Of a stretch of 64,000 nt of DNA, positions 8,551 to 16,864 are shown in pieces (within the stretch, counting starts at the first letter, position 1; each line of letters starts with the position of its first letter). The notes below the pieces were generated by a model. The model was not told the DNA's origin. It worked only from the letters and a program-made list of their open reading frames with translations, and made no database searches. The DNA comes from Candidatus Poribacteria bacterium (GTDB taxonomy: Bacteria > Poribacteria > WGA-4E > WGA-3G), in assembly GCA_012270865.1 (NCBI GenBank), contig JAAXHL010000003.1, positions 304 through 64,303 of the forward strand, written 5' to 3'. The translations under genes and the position numbers were made by a program.

Positions 8551-9906
8551 TTACAACGCCTGACCAATCAACACCAGATCAAGGATATTGACGACTTCGT
8601 CCCCGTTAACATCAGCGACGATACCAACACCCCGATCACCGAAGAACCGAGCAGCGATGACCAGATCCGACATATTGACAATCCCATCATTATTTATATC
8701 CTCGCGACGTGGAATAACTTCTGCAAACGCAAGGATAGAAGCACCGGGACCCGCACGATACGTCTTCAAAAGCGACGCATCCATGACATCCATGACGCGG
8801 ACGTAATCCTGTCCACCACCCCCCCAATCGGGTTGCGTGATATAAAGATGTCCGTTCGGCGCGAAAGTCAAACCACCACCGATAGGCGCGTCCGCATCGT
8901 TACTGAAGTTCGCAATCGTCCGATCTTCGTCGCGGATCCAGTCTCGTGCTACAATATCGTAGATGAGCAAACCCGGGTTCCGCCAACTGCCTTGCATGAA
9001 CAACTGCTTCTCAGAATTAAGAGCAGCGGATCCAGGTGTGAACCCGAGTTTAATCGTTTCCGCAATCTCATCGGTCACCGCGTCAATTAGAACAAGGTAT
9101 CCGGTAATGTCATTGTAATTGCCTGTCGATTTGACAATAACAGTCGATTCACCGTCATTGAGAATCTGCCCCGCGTTCGTCGGCACCGGAATAGATTCCA
9201 GAACCGTGTCTGTCGCTGTATCAATGACCGTGACAGTGCTCTGGTAATACGTAGTCATCCGTGCCTCCGGATCCCACTCCCATGCCGGATTCGAGACGTA
9301 GGCTTTGCCGTTGAGGAGCGTAATACCGGTCGGTTTGTTGAAGAAACCGGTGATAACCTTCGTTACACTACGATTCGGAATGTCAACGACATGTACCTCG
9401 TGTGCCGCTGCACAAGTAACGTACAACTTCTCATCATTGATAAAAATGATCTGCTGAGGTGTCGAACCCTCTTGAATCGGAATTTCACCAACGATCTCCC
9501 GGTCCTCTAAATTAACAATAAAAATGCTATCGCCGTTACTTTCAGCACCCGTAATAGGTAAATTAAAAGTCGGAATATAGGCGAGATGTCCTCGGATAGC
9601 GAGACCAACTGCCCGCCGCCGCTGAAGCACTTCATTACTGAAGTAGAGTACCTCGTTATCTATAGCCCGTCTTTCATTCGGTTCCATCAGATCAATGATT
9701 GAAAGCGATGCCGTAATCCCCAAATCCGGATGTGTCAAGGCATTTATGACAACCGCAAGGTCTTGAGCCTCTGTTTGTCCAAAAGCAGGACTCATGGTGA
9801 GTGTGAAAAGGATTGCACCTATAAGCAGGAACGAATAGCACAAAAAGTGCCGTTGAGAAACTTTTCTATATGCGCTGGCAAGCGGCGTCGCTAAAACTTT
9901 GTTCAT
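8551..9906 (-). CDS. Secreted YVTN-type beta-propeller with C-terminal dockerin, under a B12 riboswitch
   Basis: This 451-residue protein has an N-terminal signal segment (FLLIGAILFTLTMSPAFG, mature from ~QTEAQ). Next come propeller repeats such as DSIFIVNLEDREIVGEI, KLYVTCAAAHEVHVVDI and STVTVIDTATDTVLESIPV (residues ~115-340). The C-terminus is a type I dockerin with two calcium-loop repeats, DINNDGIVNMSDLVIAARF and DVNGDEVVNILDLVLIG. The start at 9904-9906 has CGGAGG seven bases upstream; an upstream in-frame ATG would lie across the leader terminator and is rejected. A full cobalamin riboswitch plus terminator precede it, so expression should fall when adenosylcobalamin is abundant. That suggests a role in corrinoid capture or a B12-sparing function, which is inference. 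Confidence 0.85.
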   Translation of the reverse strand: MNKVLATPLASAYRKVSQRHFLCYSFLLIGAILFTLTMSPAFGQTEAQDLAVVINALTHPDLGITASLSIIDLMEPNERRAIDNEVLYFSNEVLQRRRAVGLAIRGHLAYIPTFNLPITGAESNGDSIFIVNLEDREIVGEIPIQEGSTPQQIIFINDEKLYVTCAAAHEVHVVDIPNRSVTKVITGFFNKPTGITLLNGKAYVSNPAWEWDPEARMTTYYQSTVTVIDTATDTVLESIPVPTNAGQILNDGESTVIVKSTGNYNDITGYLVLIDAVTDEIAETIKLGFTPGSAALNSEKQLFMQGSWRNPGLLIYDIVARDWIRDEDRTIANFSNDADAPIGGGLTFAPNGHLYITQPDWGGGGQDYVRVMDVMDASLLKTYRAGPGASILAFAEVIPRREDINNDGIVNMSDLVIAARFFGDRGVGIVADVNGDEVVNILDLVLIGQAL

Positions 9907-9923
9907 TAAAACCTCCGTAATGA

Positions 9924-9958
9924 AACAAAAAACCCCTGCTTCCTCGGAAAGACAGGGG
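9924..9958 (-). terminator. Riboswitch expression-platform terminator
   Basis: On the minus strand CCCCTG pairs with CAGGGG around a 14-nt loop and is followed at once by a run of six T (9927-9932). It sits between the cobalamin aptamer and the start codon, about 8 bp before the ribosome-binding site. It is the probable switch point of the riboswitch. Confidence 0.75.
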
Positions 9959-10099
9959 ATACGGCGACACTCCCTATAATACGGATCCTGCAATTACGTC
10001 CAAAGACACCATACCGCAATCGGTACTTTTATACTTATGCTAACAGGATACTGCTGTGCGCTGTTCCACCGCTTTCCCGCGAAAGCAGATGCGTGAAAC

Positions 10100-10310
10100 A
10101 CGACTCAGGCAGGTCTCCTGACTTCCGATCTTTTCGCGTAGCTTGCAAGCCAAAACTCGCGCTACAAAAGTCCGCTGAACCTTCCCATCAGTGAATTGAC
10201 AGTGGCTTCTTTTCAGCGGATATTTACGATCGTTCACAGTGGCGGGGCCGTGGCGGATTCTCACCGCGCTTCCCTATTCTCCGGTTCTCTCCGGCACCTG
10301 AACCGTTAAT
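10100..10310 (-). promoter_or_regulatory. Adenosylcobalamin riboswitch
   Basis: Read on the minus strand, the segment shows the landmark order of the cobalamin aptamer. GGTGCC lies near the 5' end, followed by AATAGGGAAGCGCGGTGA. Next come ATCCGCCACGGCCCCGCCACTG, split here as AATCCG and GCCACTG, a second GAAGCCACTG, ATGGGAAGG and the terminal box GGAAGTCAGGAGACCTGCC. The 3' box GCCACTG and the B12-box-like elements are unmistakable. It lies ~140 bp upstream of the propeller-dockerin gene with a terminator in between, so ligand binding likely causes premature termination. Confidence 0.93.
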
Positions 10311-10332
10311 CTATTCAATTGTTAATACCTAT

Positions 10333-10361
10333 ATTATATCACGTTGTACTGTCTTTTGCAA
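10333..10361 (-). promoter_or_regulatory. Promoter of the riboswitch transcript
   Basis: On the minus strand TTGCAA (10356-10361), a 17-bp spacer and a perfect TATAAT (10333-10338) lie 23 bp upstream of the aptamer start. The promoter is divergent from the one at 10383-10411, with the two -35 boxes 21 bp apart. Confidence 0.75.
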
Positions 10362-10382
10362 ATATTTTTTCAAATAAAAAAT

Positions 10383-10411
10383 TTGACAACACAAAATAGA
10401 TGTGGTACGAT
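10383..10411 (+). promoter_or_regulatory. Promoter of the GHKL ATPase/DUF3883 gene
   Basis: TTGACA (10383-10388), a 17-bp spacer and TACGAT (10406-10411) lie ~64 bp upstream of the ATG at 10475. The sequence from ~10375 to the start codon resembles the block at 16585-16673, including AAAAAATTTGACAACACA in both. Confidence 0.7.
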
Positions 10412-10474
10412 TGAAATCAAATATCATCCCAATTGCTACTTTACTTATCCAATTTTTCGCAAAAAAGTGTTATT

Positions 10475-11143
10475 ATGACAGTCCAATGGAACAAAGACGA
10501 AACTAGGAACCGCGTTCTCACTGAAAACACGGCACAAGCCGTTTCCAAGTATCTGACCGATCAGGAGTCGAATCGTGCCAGGTGGCAGAATCGGTGGATC
10601 TGGGAACTTTTACAGAACGCACGTGATGCTTCAAAAACAAGCAATAACCGCCTCATCGTAAAAATTCAATACAATCCGGAAGAACTCGTCTTTTTACACA
10701 ACGGAGGTGGGTTCACACCTGAACAGATAACCCATCTCATTTATCACGGATCAACGAAGATTGAGGATGAAGAAACAATAGGGAAATACGGCAGCGGCTT
10801 TTTGACAACCCACTTGTTGTCTCCAGAGGTAGTTATCTCGGGGCAGCTCCATGACGGCCAATGGTTTGACTTCCCTTTGGTGCGTAGACCTGATTCAGTA
10901 CCTGCCCTTCGTGAGTCAATGGACGAAGCTTGGGAAAATTTCAGTCCATCTACGATACCACAAGCCCCTATGCTGGAAGGCTTTACCACCCGATTTGTAT
11001 ATCCTATCAAGGACGATAACGCGGCGAATGCAGTGAAGAGCGGAATTACAACGCTGAAACAATGCGCGCCGTACGTAGTTGTCTTTAATCAGGAATTCTC
11101 CAGCATTACCATTGAAGATCATCATGAAACTATTTGTTTTTAA
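10475..11143 (+). CDS. GHKL (sacsin/HSP90-like) ATPase, N-terminal part before an in-frame TAA
   Basis: The N-terminal 222 residues of a large ATPase are encoded here. GHKL motifs are clear: WIWELLQNARDA (N box, ~residue 42), FLHNGGGFTPEQI (G1-like) and GKYGSGFLTTHLLS (G2). These resemble the sacsin/HSP90-type ATPase module found in large bacterial defence proteins. Translation ends at TAA 11141-11143, yet the same reading frame continues without interruption and with clear coding character to 13774. The two pieces are therefore one gene with a nonsense codon, a base-calling error or a read-through site. The ATG at 10475 is preferred over a TTG at 10433; the ribosome-binding site is weak in both cases. 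Confidence 0.75.
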   Translation: MTVQWNKDETRNRVLTENTAQAVSKYLTDQESNRARWQNRWIWELLQNARDASKTSNNRLIVKIQYNPEELVFLHNGGGFTPEQITHLIYHGSTKIEDEETIGKYGSGFLTTHLLSPEVVISGQLHDGQWFDFPLVRRPDSVPALRESMDEAWENFSPSTIPQAPMLEGFTTRFVYPIKDDNAANAVKSGITTLKQCAPYVVVFNQEFSSITIEDHHETICF

Positions 11144-11155
11144 GCCATCGAACCT

Positions 11156-13774
11156 TTGCAGTTAGATGTATCGGGAATCAAGGAAATCATAGTGACAGAA
11201 AGAACGAATGAAAATAATACGGAAATGAAATATCTTCTGGCACAAGGTGAAAAAACTTCTGTCACAGTTCCTCTAACATCAAATGACAACAATTTGGTAT
11301 GTCTACCAATCGAAAATATACCAAAACTCTTTTTGGGTTTCCCTTTAGTGGGCACCGAAGACTTCAGTTTTCCCGCCGTTATCAATAGTTTGGATTTTAC
11401 ACCAACGGAGAATCGCAATGGTGTGTATCTTTGGCAAAGTGACAACGAAGCAAACCATAACAATCAAGCTATTATTGAAGAAGCCTGCGCATTGCTTGTT
11501 AGGCTTTTAACTTTTGTGGCAGCGTCCGGTTGGTGTAATGTGTATCGATTGGTGGAAATTCCTCCTATCGAAAAAAAGGATTGGCTGCATATAGAGCAGC
11601 TTAGGAACTGTCTAAAATCAAAACTCATTGACAAAATCCTCCAAACGCCTGCGGTTATCACTGCTACTGGTACTCGCCTATCCCCCCAAGATGCTATACT
11701 TCTTCGAGCGAAAAATGAAGCAGACATAGAGATTTTGTGGAACTTGGAGGAGAGTATAGAGGGAATACGTGAAAAATTGTCTAAGCAAGACGAAGCAATA
11801 GGATGGTGTCAAGCTGTCAAGAGCTGGACAAATGTATCTGAACACGTACCATCAATGTTAAGGAGTGGTGGGAGACTGGCATTGTTTGTAGAAGAAAAAA
11901 GTAGATATACTCAAGGGACCAACAAAGGAAGGGGCCATCTTGAAAATCTCCAGAAATTGCTCCGTCCAGATGTTTGTGCTATTGATTGGTTGAATCAACT
12001 CTATCAATTTCTCATGGATGACGGATTTGATAATGAAATTCGCATCCGTCGCTTTGTTCCTGACCAAGCGGGTTTCTTTCGTCTGCTGAATGAAACATCC
12101 CGTGATACTAACATAGACGAAGAGTTGAAGAACATTGCCGAGTTGCTGGGGTATTCTATCCGGCAGAGGCTACGGGATACCCGGCTTACTTCCTTAGTTC
12201 AAGAAACCGGAGCGGGAAATATGAATAACGAATTCGTTGTTTCGGATATTATTAGCCGGATCCGAAAACGTGCCGACGAGAATCCAGATAACTCCTTCAA
12301 GGACGCAAGTGTTCGCATGTTCGCGTGGATAGTTAATCGAGAAGACTATCCCCATTTACTAAACTTTCCTGTGTTTGCGGAAGATGGTGAATCTGGAAGC
12401 CCTTCTGTGCATTACTTGCCGAATCCCACACATCATACCAATTTCTCGTTGTTGCCGTTGGCACCAGTTCGCGCATGGCCGGAAGACTTGCAACCGTTCA
12501 AAGATCTTTTCCCGCCGAACAGCATTTTGGCAGATACCTTTTTTGAAGTCGTGTCTAACCCAAACACATGGCGAATCCTCAGTGATCAACGACTTATTAA
12601 TATGGTAATCTGGTACTTGTACACGGATAAAAGGCAAGTGAATCTCAAAGAGTTTTCTCCAGATGTAGATCGAGATGAAGGTGATCACACTGCTTTTATT
12701 GACTCTGTGACAGATATTGTAAAACGTGCTGAAATCATGGATCGAGTCAGCAATAGCCGAGAGCGAGCTTTCCTGTTCTGGAGGTTTCTCACCGAGTGGC
12801 TTATTAAAAATGATGTTAACTCAATAGAACTTAAAGAAACAAATTGTCAGTGCAGAGGAACTCACGAATACTATTCAGGAGCGTGGGTAATGCCAGTGCG
12901 AAATAACAGTTGGATTCGATGTGAGGGAAATCGACGTGTCCGGGCGACAACTGAGTCTCTTGCGAGTTTACTTCGCGATAACGGATGGCAAATGGATTCT
13001 CTAAATCAAAATCCTGCTGTCGTCAACCTATTGACTGCAATTGGTGTGACACAGTTTGACTTGATGCGAGAATTTGTAACGGCGGGCAATGAAGAAGAAC
13101 GCAGAGTACAAGAAAATATTCTCACAGAGATAATAGTTAAGGCTGGAGGTAACTTGAATCAAATCAGTGCATTAGTGCAGGACCTAAAAGAGGATGAAAA
13201 TCTCCTTCAACATCTTGAAGAACGGCGGGAACAGAGACGGATCGTGAGCGAGAACCAACACTTGGGGCAACAGGTCGAAGAATTGGTGAAGGTGAACTTG
13301 GAGAAAGAAGGTTTCTCAGTCTGTCGTACCGGTATTGGCTCGGATTTTGAAATTTCAAATGATACCGATAACATAATAACGCTAGATGTAGCTCGAAACA
13401 GCAAAAATTGGCTGGTTGAAGTGAAATCTACGAGAACTCAAAGCGTTAACATGACTCCCACACAAGCAAAAACTGCCGAGGGAAAGGGAGACGAATTCCT
13501 ACTTTGTATTGTCCCAATAGAACAGGAAAATGGTGAACCAGATTTAAAAACTGTCCGAGAGGAAATGCGGTTCGTTAAAAACATTGGAGCTCTTGTCGCC
13601 CCGTTGTGCAAAAATCTCATCGCGTTAGAAGAATTACAGACGGGCATTACTGGCGAGTTGCCCTCTGGAGTCAAACTGGTAATTACGGAAGGCATAGCAC
13701 GAATTCGTGTCAATCAATCGGTATGGGAAACCCAAGGATTCCCACTCGAAAACCTCGCTGCACGTCTCATGTAA
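11156..13774 (+). CDS. Continuation of the GHKL ATPase gene, with C-terminal DUF3883 domain
   Basis: This 872-codon stretch is in the same frame as the preceding fragment and starts 12 bp after its TAA. The only nearby start, TTG 11156, lacks a ribosome-binding site, so independent initiation is doubtful. A long helical middle region is followed by a C-terminal DUF3883 (NOV-like) domain. Its signature reads EGFSVCRTGIGSDFEI, then NWLVEVKSTR, then MTPTQAKTAE and EFLLCIV, near residues 715-790. The E-K pair of EVKST is reminiscent of a restriction-endonuclease-like fold. GHKL-plus-DUF3883 proteins occur in bacterial defence islands, fitting the TIR gene next door. Whether the locus is still functional depends on the stop at 11141. 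Confidence 0.75.
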   Translation: MQLDVSGIKEIIVTERTNENNTEMKYLLAQGEKTSVTVPLTSNDNNLVCLPIENIPKLFLGFPLVGTEDFSFPAVINSLDFTPTENRNGVYLWQSDNEANHNNQAIIEEACALLVRLLTFVAASGWCNVYRLVEIPPIEKKDWLHIEQLRNCLKSKLIDKILQTPAVITATGTRLSPQDAILLRAKNEADIEILWNLEESIEGIREKLSKQDEAIGWCQAVKSWTNVSEHVPSMLRSGGRLALFVEEKSRYTQGTNKGRGHLENLQKLLRPDVCAIDWLNQLYQFLMDDGFDNEIRIRRFVPDQAGFFRLLNETSRDTNIDEELKNIAELLGYSIRQRLRDTRLTSLVQETGAGNMNNEFVVSDIISRIRKRADENPDNSFKDASVRMFAWIVNREDYPHLLNFPVFAEDGESGSPSVHYLPNPTHHTNFSLLPLAPVRAWPEDLQPFKDLFPPNSILADTFFEVVSNPNTWRILSDQRLINMVIWYLYTDKRQVNLKEFSPDVDRDEGDHTAFIDSVTDIVKRAEIMDRVSNSRERAFLFWRFLTEWLIKNDVNSIELKETNCQCRGTHEYYSGAWVMPVRNNSWIRCEGNRRVRATTESLASLLRDNGWQMDSLNQNPAVVNLLTAIGVTQFDLMREFVTAGNEEERRVQENILTEIIVKAGGNLNQISALVQDLKEDENLLQHLEERREQRRIVSENQHLGQQVEELVKVNLEKEGFSVCRTGIGSDFEISNDTDNIITLDVARNSKNWLVEVKSTRTQSVNMTPTQAKTAEGKGDEFLLCIVPIEQENGEPDLKTVREEMRFVKNIGALVAPLCKNLIALEELQTGITGELPSGVKLVITEGIARIRVNQSVWETQGFPLENLAARLM

Positions 13775-13991
13775 AAAGTCACTTACCCACAAAGAGATTG
13801 CGATTGTGGCGGAGAGTGTCTGAATCGCTCAGAACATTAGGTCAAAAATTTTATATACTGGATTGCTAAGGTTTGGCTGGCATCTGTTCACCAAATATGT
13901 TATGATTAACTCCAAGGAATCCACATCATCCGCGATTCAAACGATCATGAGGCTTCAGCATAAAAAAAGTTGCCGCTATGGAGAAAAGTTA

Positions 13992-15899
13992 ATGAGCGAA
14001 CCGTTAAAAGTCTTCATCACCTACGCCCACAAAAATGCGGAAGCAAAGGACAAATTGATAACCCACCTTGCTGTCCTGAAGCAAAACGGATTAGTTGATG
14101 TCTGGCATGACAACGAAATTCTACCCGGAGACAAGTGGCGGGAGGCAATTTTCGACAATCTTGCCGATTCGGACATTCTACTTTACCTTACTTGCCCATA
14201 TAGTCTCGCTTCTGAAAATTGCAATAAAGAGTTGACTGCTGCGTTAAATCCAAACATAAGGGTGATTCCGATTATCCTTGAACACTGCGATTGGCAAAAT
14301 CATCAACTTAGCGATTTTCAGGCTCTTCCTGAAAAAGGCAAGCCAATTTACGATATCAACGAATGGAACCCTGAGAACAAAGGGTGGATGAGTGTGGTTG
14401 AGGGACTCCGAAAAGTGATAGAAAGAATGCAGTCCCAGGCGGATTCATCATCTGCTACGTTAGAGAAGGAATTGCGTGCTGAGTTGGCATTCCAACAAGG
14501 CAACATTTTTATGATGTTCGGACAACTGGATATGGCAATAGGAGCATACTCACATGTAATTGAAATTAATCCGCGTGATGTAGATGCCTACATCAATCGT
14601 GGAGCTGCTTATCAAGACAAAAACAACTTTGATTTTGCCATCCAAGATTTCACCACTGCTATACAACTAAAACCTGATTATGCAATTGTCTATTACAATT
14701 TCGGTGTTATCTATGCTAAAAAAGGCGAAGTTGACAAAGCCATTGAAAACTACAATAAGACAATAGAGCTCAATCCTAATTTTGCAGTGGCTTATAGCAA
14801 TCGTGGCAACGCTTACGCAAATAAAGGTGAAGCAGAGAATGCTATGAAAGACTATAATAAAGCGATTAAACTCAATCCCTACCTCGCCGAGGTTTATTAT
14901 AATCGAGGTATTGCTAATGAAGGGAATGGCGAGATTGAACTTGCTGTAAAGGACTATACCACAGCAATACAACTTAAACATAATTATGCCGCAGCGTATT
15001 GCAATCGCGGTGTTGCTTACGGAAAAATAAACAAGAATGACCTTGCTATTACCGATTATAGTATGGCGATACAACTTGAACCTGACAATGCAAAAACATA
15101 TAATAATCGAGGGAACGCTTACTACAGAAAAGGCGAGATTGATAAAGCCGTTGAAGACTATAATGAAGCAATAAGCAAGGCTCCAGAGTTTACCGATGCT
15201 TATAATAGTCGTGGTGTTATTTTTAGTATCAAAGGTGAAGTTGACAGAGCCATCAAAGATTATAATAAAGCGATACAGATCGATCCCGATTATGCAAAAG
15301 CATATTGCAATCGTGGAAACGCTTATAGTGAAAAAGGCTTCCATAATCGTGTGATTGAAGACTATAGCCGAGCAATTGAGTTAAATCCTAATCTCGCCGA
15401 GGCGTATTGCAATCGAGGTCACACTTATGTCTATAAAGGTGAAATTGACAAAGCCATTGAAGACTATAATACGACAATAAAACTGAGACCAAGTGATCAT
15501 AAAGCATATAATGGTCGTGGCAACGCTTACCGCTGCAAAGGTGAAATTGACAAAGCCATTGAAGACTATAACGCAGCGATAAAATTGAACTCTGATTTTA
15601 GCGAAGCCTACAGCAATCGCGGCATTACTCTCAGCATCAAAGGTGAACATGACCTTGCTATCCAAGATTTTAGCAAAGTGATACAACTACAACCACAGTC
15701 TGCTCATGCCTATTACAATCGAGGAGCGACATGGTTATTCCTAAGAGAATGGGAGAAAGCTATGGCTGATTTGACTATTGCCCGAGACAGAGGGGTAGAT
15801 ATCACTACTAACTTCCGTAAGACAAGCATTGCCGACTTTGAACGGGCAATCGGTGTAAAATTACCTTCATTTATCGCCGCAATGCTTACACAACAATAG
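13992..15899 (+). CDS. TIR-domain protein with long TPR array
   Basis: This 635-residue protein starts with a TIR domain (residues ~1-140). VFITYAHKNAEAKDKL forms strand A, DVWHDNEILPGDKW carries the BB-loop region, and SENCNKEL near residue 75 contains the glutamate expected for a TIR NADase. From ~160 to 600 there are about twelve 34-residue TPR repeats with the pattern AYNNRGNAYYRKGEIDKAVE and DYNKAI. TPR segments usually bind a partner or sense a ligand that activates the effector. The start at 13992 is chosen because GGAG lies upstream and the TIR fold begins right there; the longer frame adds 43 residues without domain support. It follows the GHKL ATPase gene by 218 bp and likely belongs to the same defence island. 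Confidence 0.85.
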   Translation: MSEPLKVFITYAHKNAEAKDKLITHLAVLKQNGLVDVWHDNEILPGDKWREAIFDNLADSDILLYLTCPYSLASENCNKELTAALNPNIRVIPIILEHCDWQNHQLSDFQALPEKGKPIYDINEWNPENKGWMSVVEGLRKVIERMQSQADSSSATLEKELRAELAFQQGNIFMMFGQLDMAIGAYSHVIEINPRDVDAYINRGAAYQDKNNFDFAIQDFTTAIQLKPDYAIVYYNFGVIYAKKGEVDKAIENYNKTIELNPNFAVAYSNRGNAYANKGEAENAMKDYNKAIKLNPYLAEVYYNRGIANEGNGEIELAVKDYTTAIQLKHNYAAAYCNRGVAYGKINKNDLAITDYSMAIQLEPDNAKTYNNRGNAYYRKGEIDKAVEDYNEAISKAPEFTDAYNSRGVIFSIKGEVDRAIKDYNKAIQIDPDYAKAYCNRGNAYSEKGFHNRVIEDYSRAIELNPNLAEAYCNRGHTYVYKGEIDKAIEDYNTTIKLRPSDHKAYNGRGNAYRCKGEIDKAIEDYNAAIKLNSDFSEAYSNRGITLSIKGEHDLAIQDFSKVIQLQPQSAHAYYNRGATWLFLREWEKAMADLTIARDRGVDITTNFRKTSIADFERAIGVKLPSFIAAMLTQQ

Positions 15900-15918
15900 G
15901 ACTAAAACCTAAATCCAG

Positions 15919-16383
15919 ATGAAAAAATGGCCCGCATTTGATAATGATGGGGACTTACCCGTAGGAATTCATCAAGCAACATTGGCTGAAACTCTACAGC
16001 ATTTCGGGGCGGGGACCCCGCAAAGAAAACGCGTTGGACAGCAATTAGAACGCATTTTCAAATTGGCAAACAGCACCGAGCAAGTGGCGAGATTTATCGT
16101 GTTTGGTTCATTTGTAACAGCTAAACCAGCCCCTGGTGACGTAGATATTTTCCTATTGATGGAGGATACATTTGATGTTGATCAAGTGGACGGTGAAGCT
16201 GCTCCCATTTTTGATCATCAAAAAGCACAGAATATTTTAGGAGTGAGTGTTTTCTGGAGCCGCAAACTGGCAGTAATAGGCGGCGAGCAGAAAGCAGTAG
16301 AGTATTGGCAGGTTAAACGCGACAACACACGTCGCGGCATAGTTGAGGTGATTGACAATGATTCAGAACAATCAAGAACTTAA
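15919..16383 (+). CDS. Nucleotidyltransferase-fold protein (DUF6932-like)
   Basis: This 154-residue protein has the opening DGDLPVGIHQATLAETLQHFG, here cut to its key part GIHQATL, typical of the DUF6932 family. A pol-beta nucleotidyltransferase motif follows: FGSFVTAKPAPGDVDIFLL, with GS near residue 63 and the DVD catalytic pair near 76-78. Such proteins often form two-gene modules with a small partner, and some minimal nucleotidyltransferases act as antitoxins or toxins by AMPylation. The 3' end overlaps the next small gene by 26 bp, which indicates coupling. It follows the TIR-TPR gene by 19 bp, so it may be co-transcribed with it. Substrate and polarity (toxin or antitoxin) cannot be read from the sequence. 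Confidence 0.75.
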   Translation: MKKWPAFDNDGDLPVGIHQATLAETLQHFGAGTPQRKRVGQQLERIFKLANSTEQVARFIVFGSFVTAKPAPGDVDIFLLMEDTFDVDQVDGEAAPIFDHQKAQNILGVSVFWSRKLAVIGGEQKAVEYWQVKRDNTRRGIVEVIDNDSEQSRT

Positions 16384-16579
16384 AGCAACGCTGGATCGTA
16401 TTGAGTACTTTCAAAAACAAATTGAAAAACTCCGGCAGGTCGAAACTAATCCTCAGAATTATGAGTTATCAGCAGGTGGATTTCTGGCAGAAATCGAAAG
16501 GATGAATCTTGAAGTGTATCACTTTCTGGCTGATGATATGTTTATATATATGAATCAACCAAAACAATACGCGGCGTAA
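16358..16579 (+). CDS. Small coiled-coil partner of the nucleotidyltransferase
   Basis: This 73-residue, mostly helical protein starts at ATG 16358, seven bases after GAGGTG, inside the end of the nucleotidyltransferase gene. Its core reads TLDRIEYFQKQIEKLRQVE, then NYELSAGGFLAEIERMNLEV. Short proteins of this pattern are seen next to DUF6932-type genes. The overlap and order fit a toxin-antitoxin-like pair. No enzymatic motif is visible. Confidence 0.65.
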   Translation: MIQNNQELKATLDRIEYFQKQIEKLRQVETNPQNYELSAGGFLAEIERMNLEVYHFLADDMFIYMNQPKQYAA

Positions 16580-16592
16580 AATGCCAAAAAAT

Positions 16593-16621
16593 TTGACAAC
16601 ACAGATTAGACATGGTATCAT
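16593..16621 (+). promoter_or_regulatory. Promoter downstream of the defence-like island
   Basis: TTGACA (16593-16598), a 17-bp spacer and TATCAT (16616-16621) form a near-consensus promoter. The surrounding ~90 bp is homologous to the leader at 10375-10480. Transcription would enter a 200-bp stretch without a convincing gene that ends in a terminator at 16824-16864. Confidence 0.65.
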
Positions 16622-16864
16622 TAATAACACTAATGTTGGGAATCAAATATTTTGCCGAAAAGTGAGAAAAATGACACTGCTATATTCACACTCCAACTTG
16701 CATAGCGTATCTAACCATCGGCATTGGTGGCATTCCAACTGCTTGCGGGGGAGTGTGCGCCTAAACGGATAACTGAAATACATATTGAAAATCGTCGTCT
16801 TTTATTTCTAAATCCAGTTGAAGCCTTATGCACACCGACCCCGGTAGCATAAGGTGTTTTTTTT
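16622..16864 (+). ncRNA. Candidate short transcript (promoter to terminator, no clear gene)
   Basis: Between the promoter at 16593 and the terminator at 16824 there is only a 34-codon frame (ATG 16671 to TAA 16772) with unusual His/Ser/Asn-rich composition. An 8-bp inverted repeat CACACTCC (16687-16694) / GGAGTGTG (16750-16757) encloses part of it. The unit could make a small structured RNA or a short peptide, or be the remnant of a gene displaced by the upstream island. No known RNA family is recognised. Confidence 0.35.
16824..16864 (+). terminator. Rho-independent terminator upstream of hisI
   Basis: CCTTATGC pairs with GCATAAGG around the loop ACACCGACCCCGGTA, followed by GTG and a run of eight T. 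It ends the short unit upstream and insulates hisI. Confidence 0.85.

Noticed and set aside
8476..9090. 204-codon plus-strand frame opposite the propeller-dockerin gene
   Set aside because: It is antisense to a gene with signal peptide, propeller and dockerin motifs, and its own translation shows no domain or ribosome-binding site.
11140..11160. Selenocysteine or pyrrolysine recoding at the stop in the ATPase gene
   Set aside because: The codon is TAA, which is not used for either amino acid, and no adjacent SECIS- or PYLIS-like hairpin is obvious.
14667..15344. 225-codon minus-strand frame opposite the TIR-TPR gene
   Set aside because: It mirrors the TPR repeat periodicity of the true gene and has no ribosome-binding site.
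16581..16772. 63-codon frame starting in the promoter downstream of the island
   Set aside because: It would begin upstream of the -35 box at 16593, so it could not be translated from that transcript. Only the internal ATG at 16671 is compatible.
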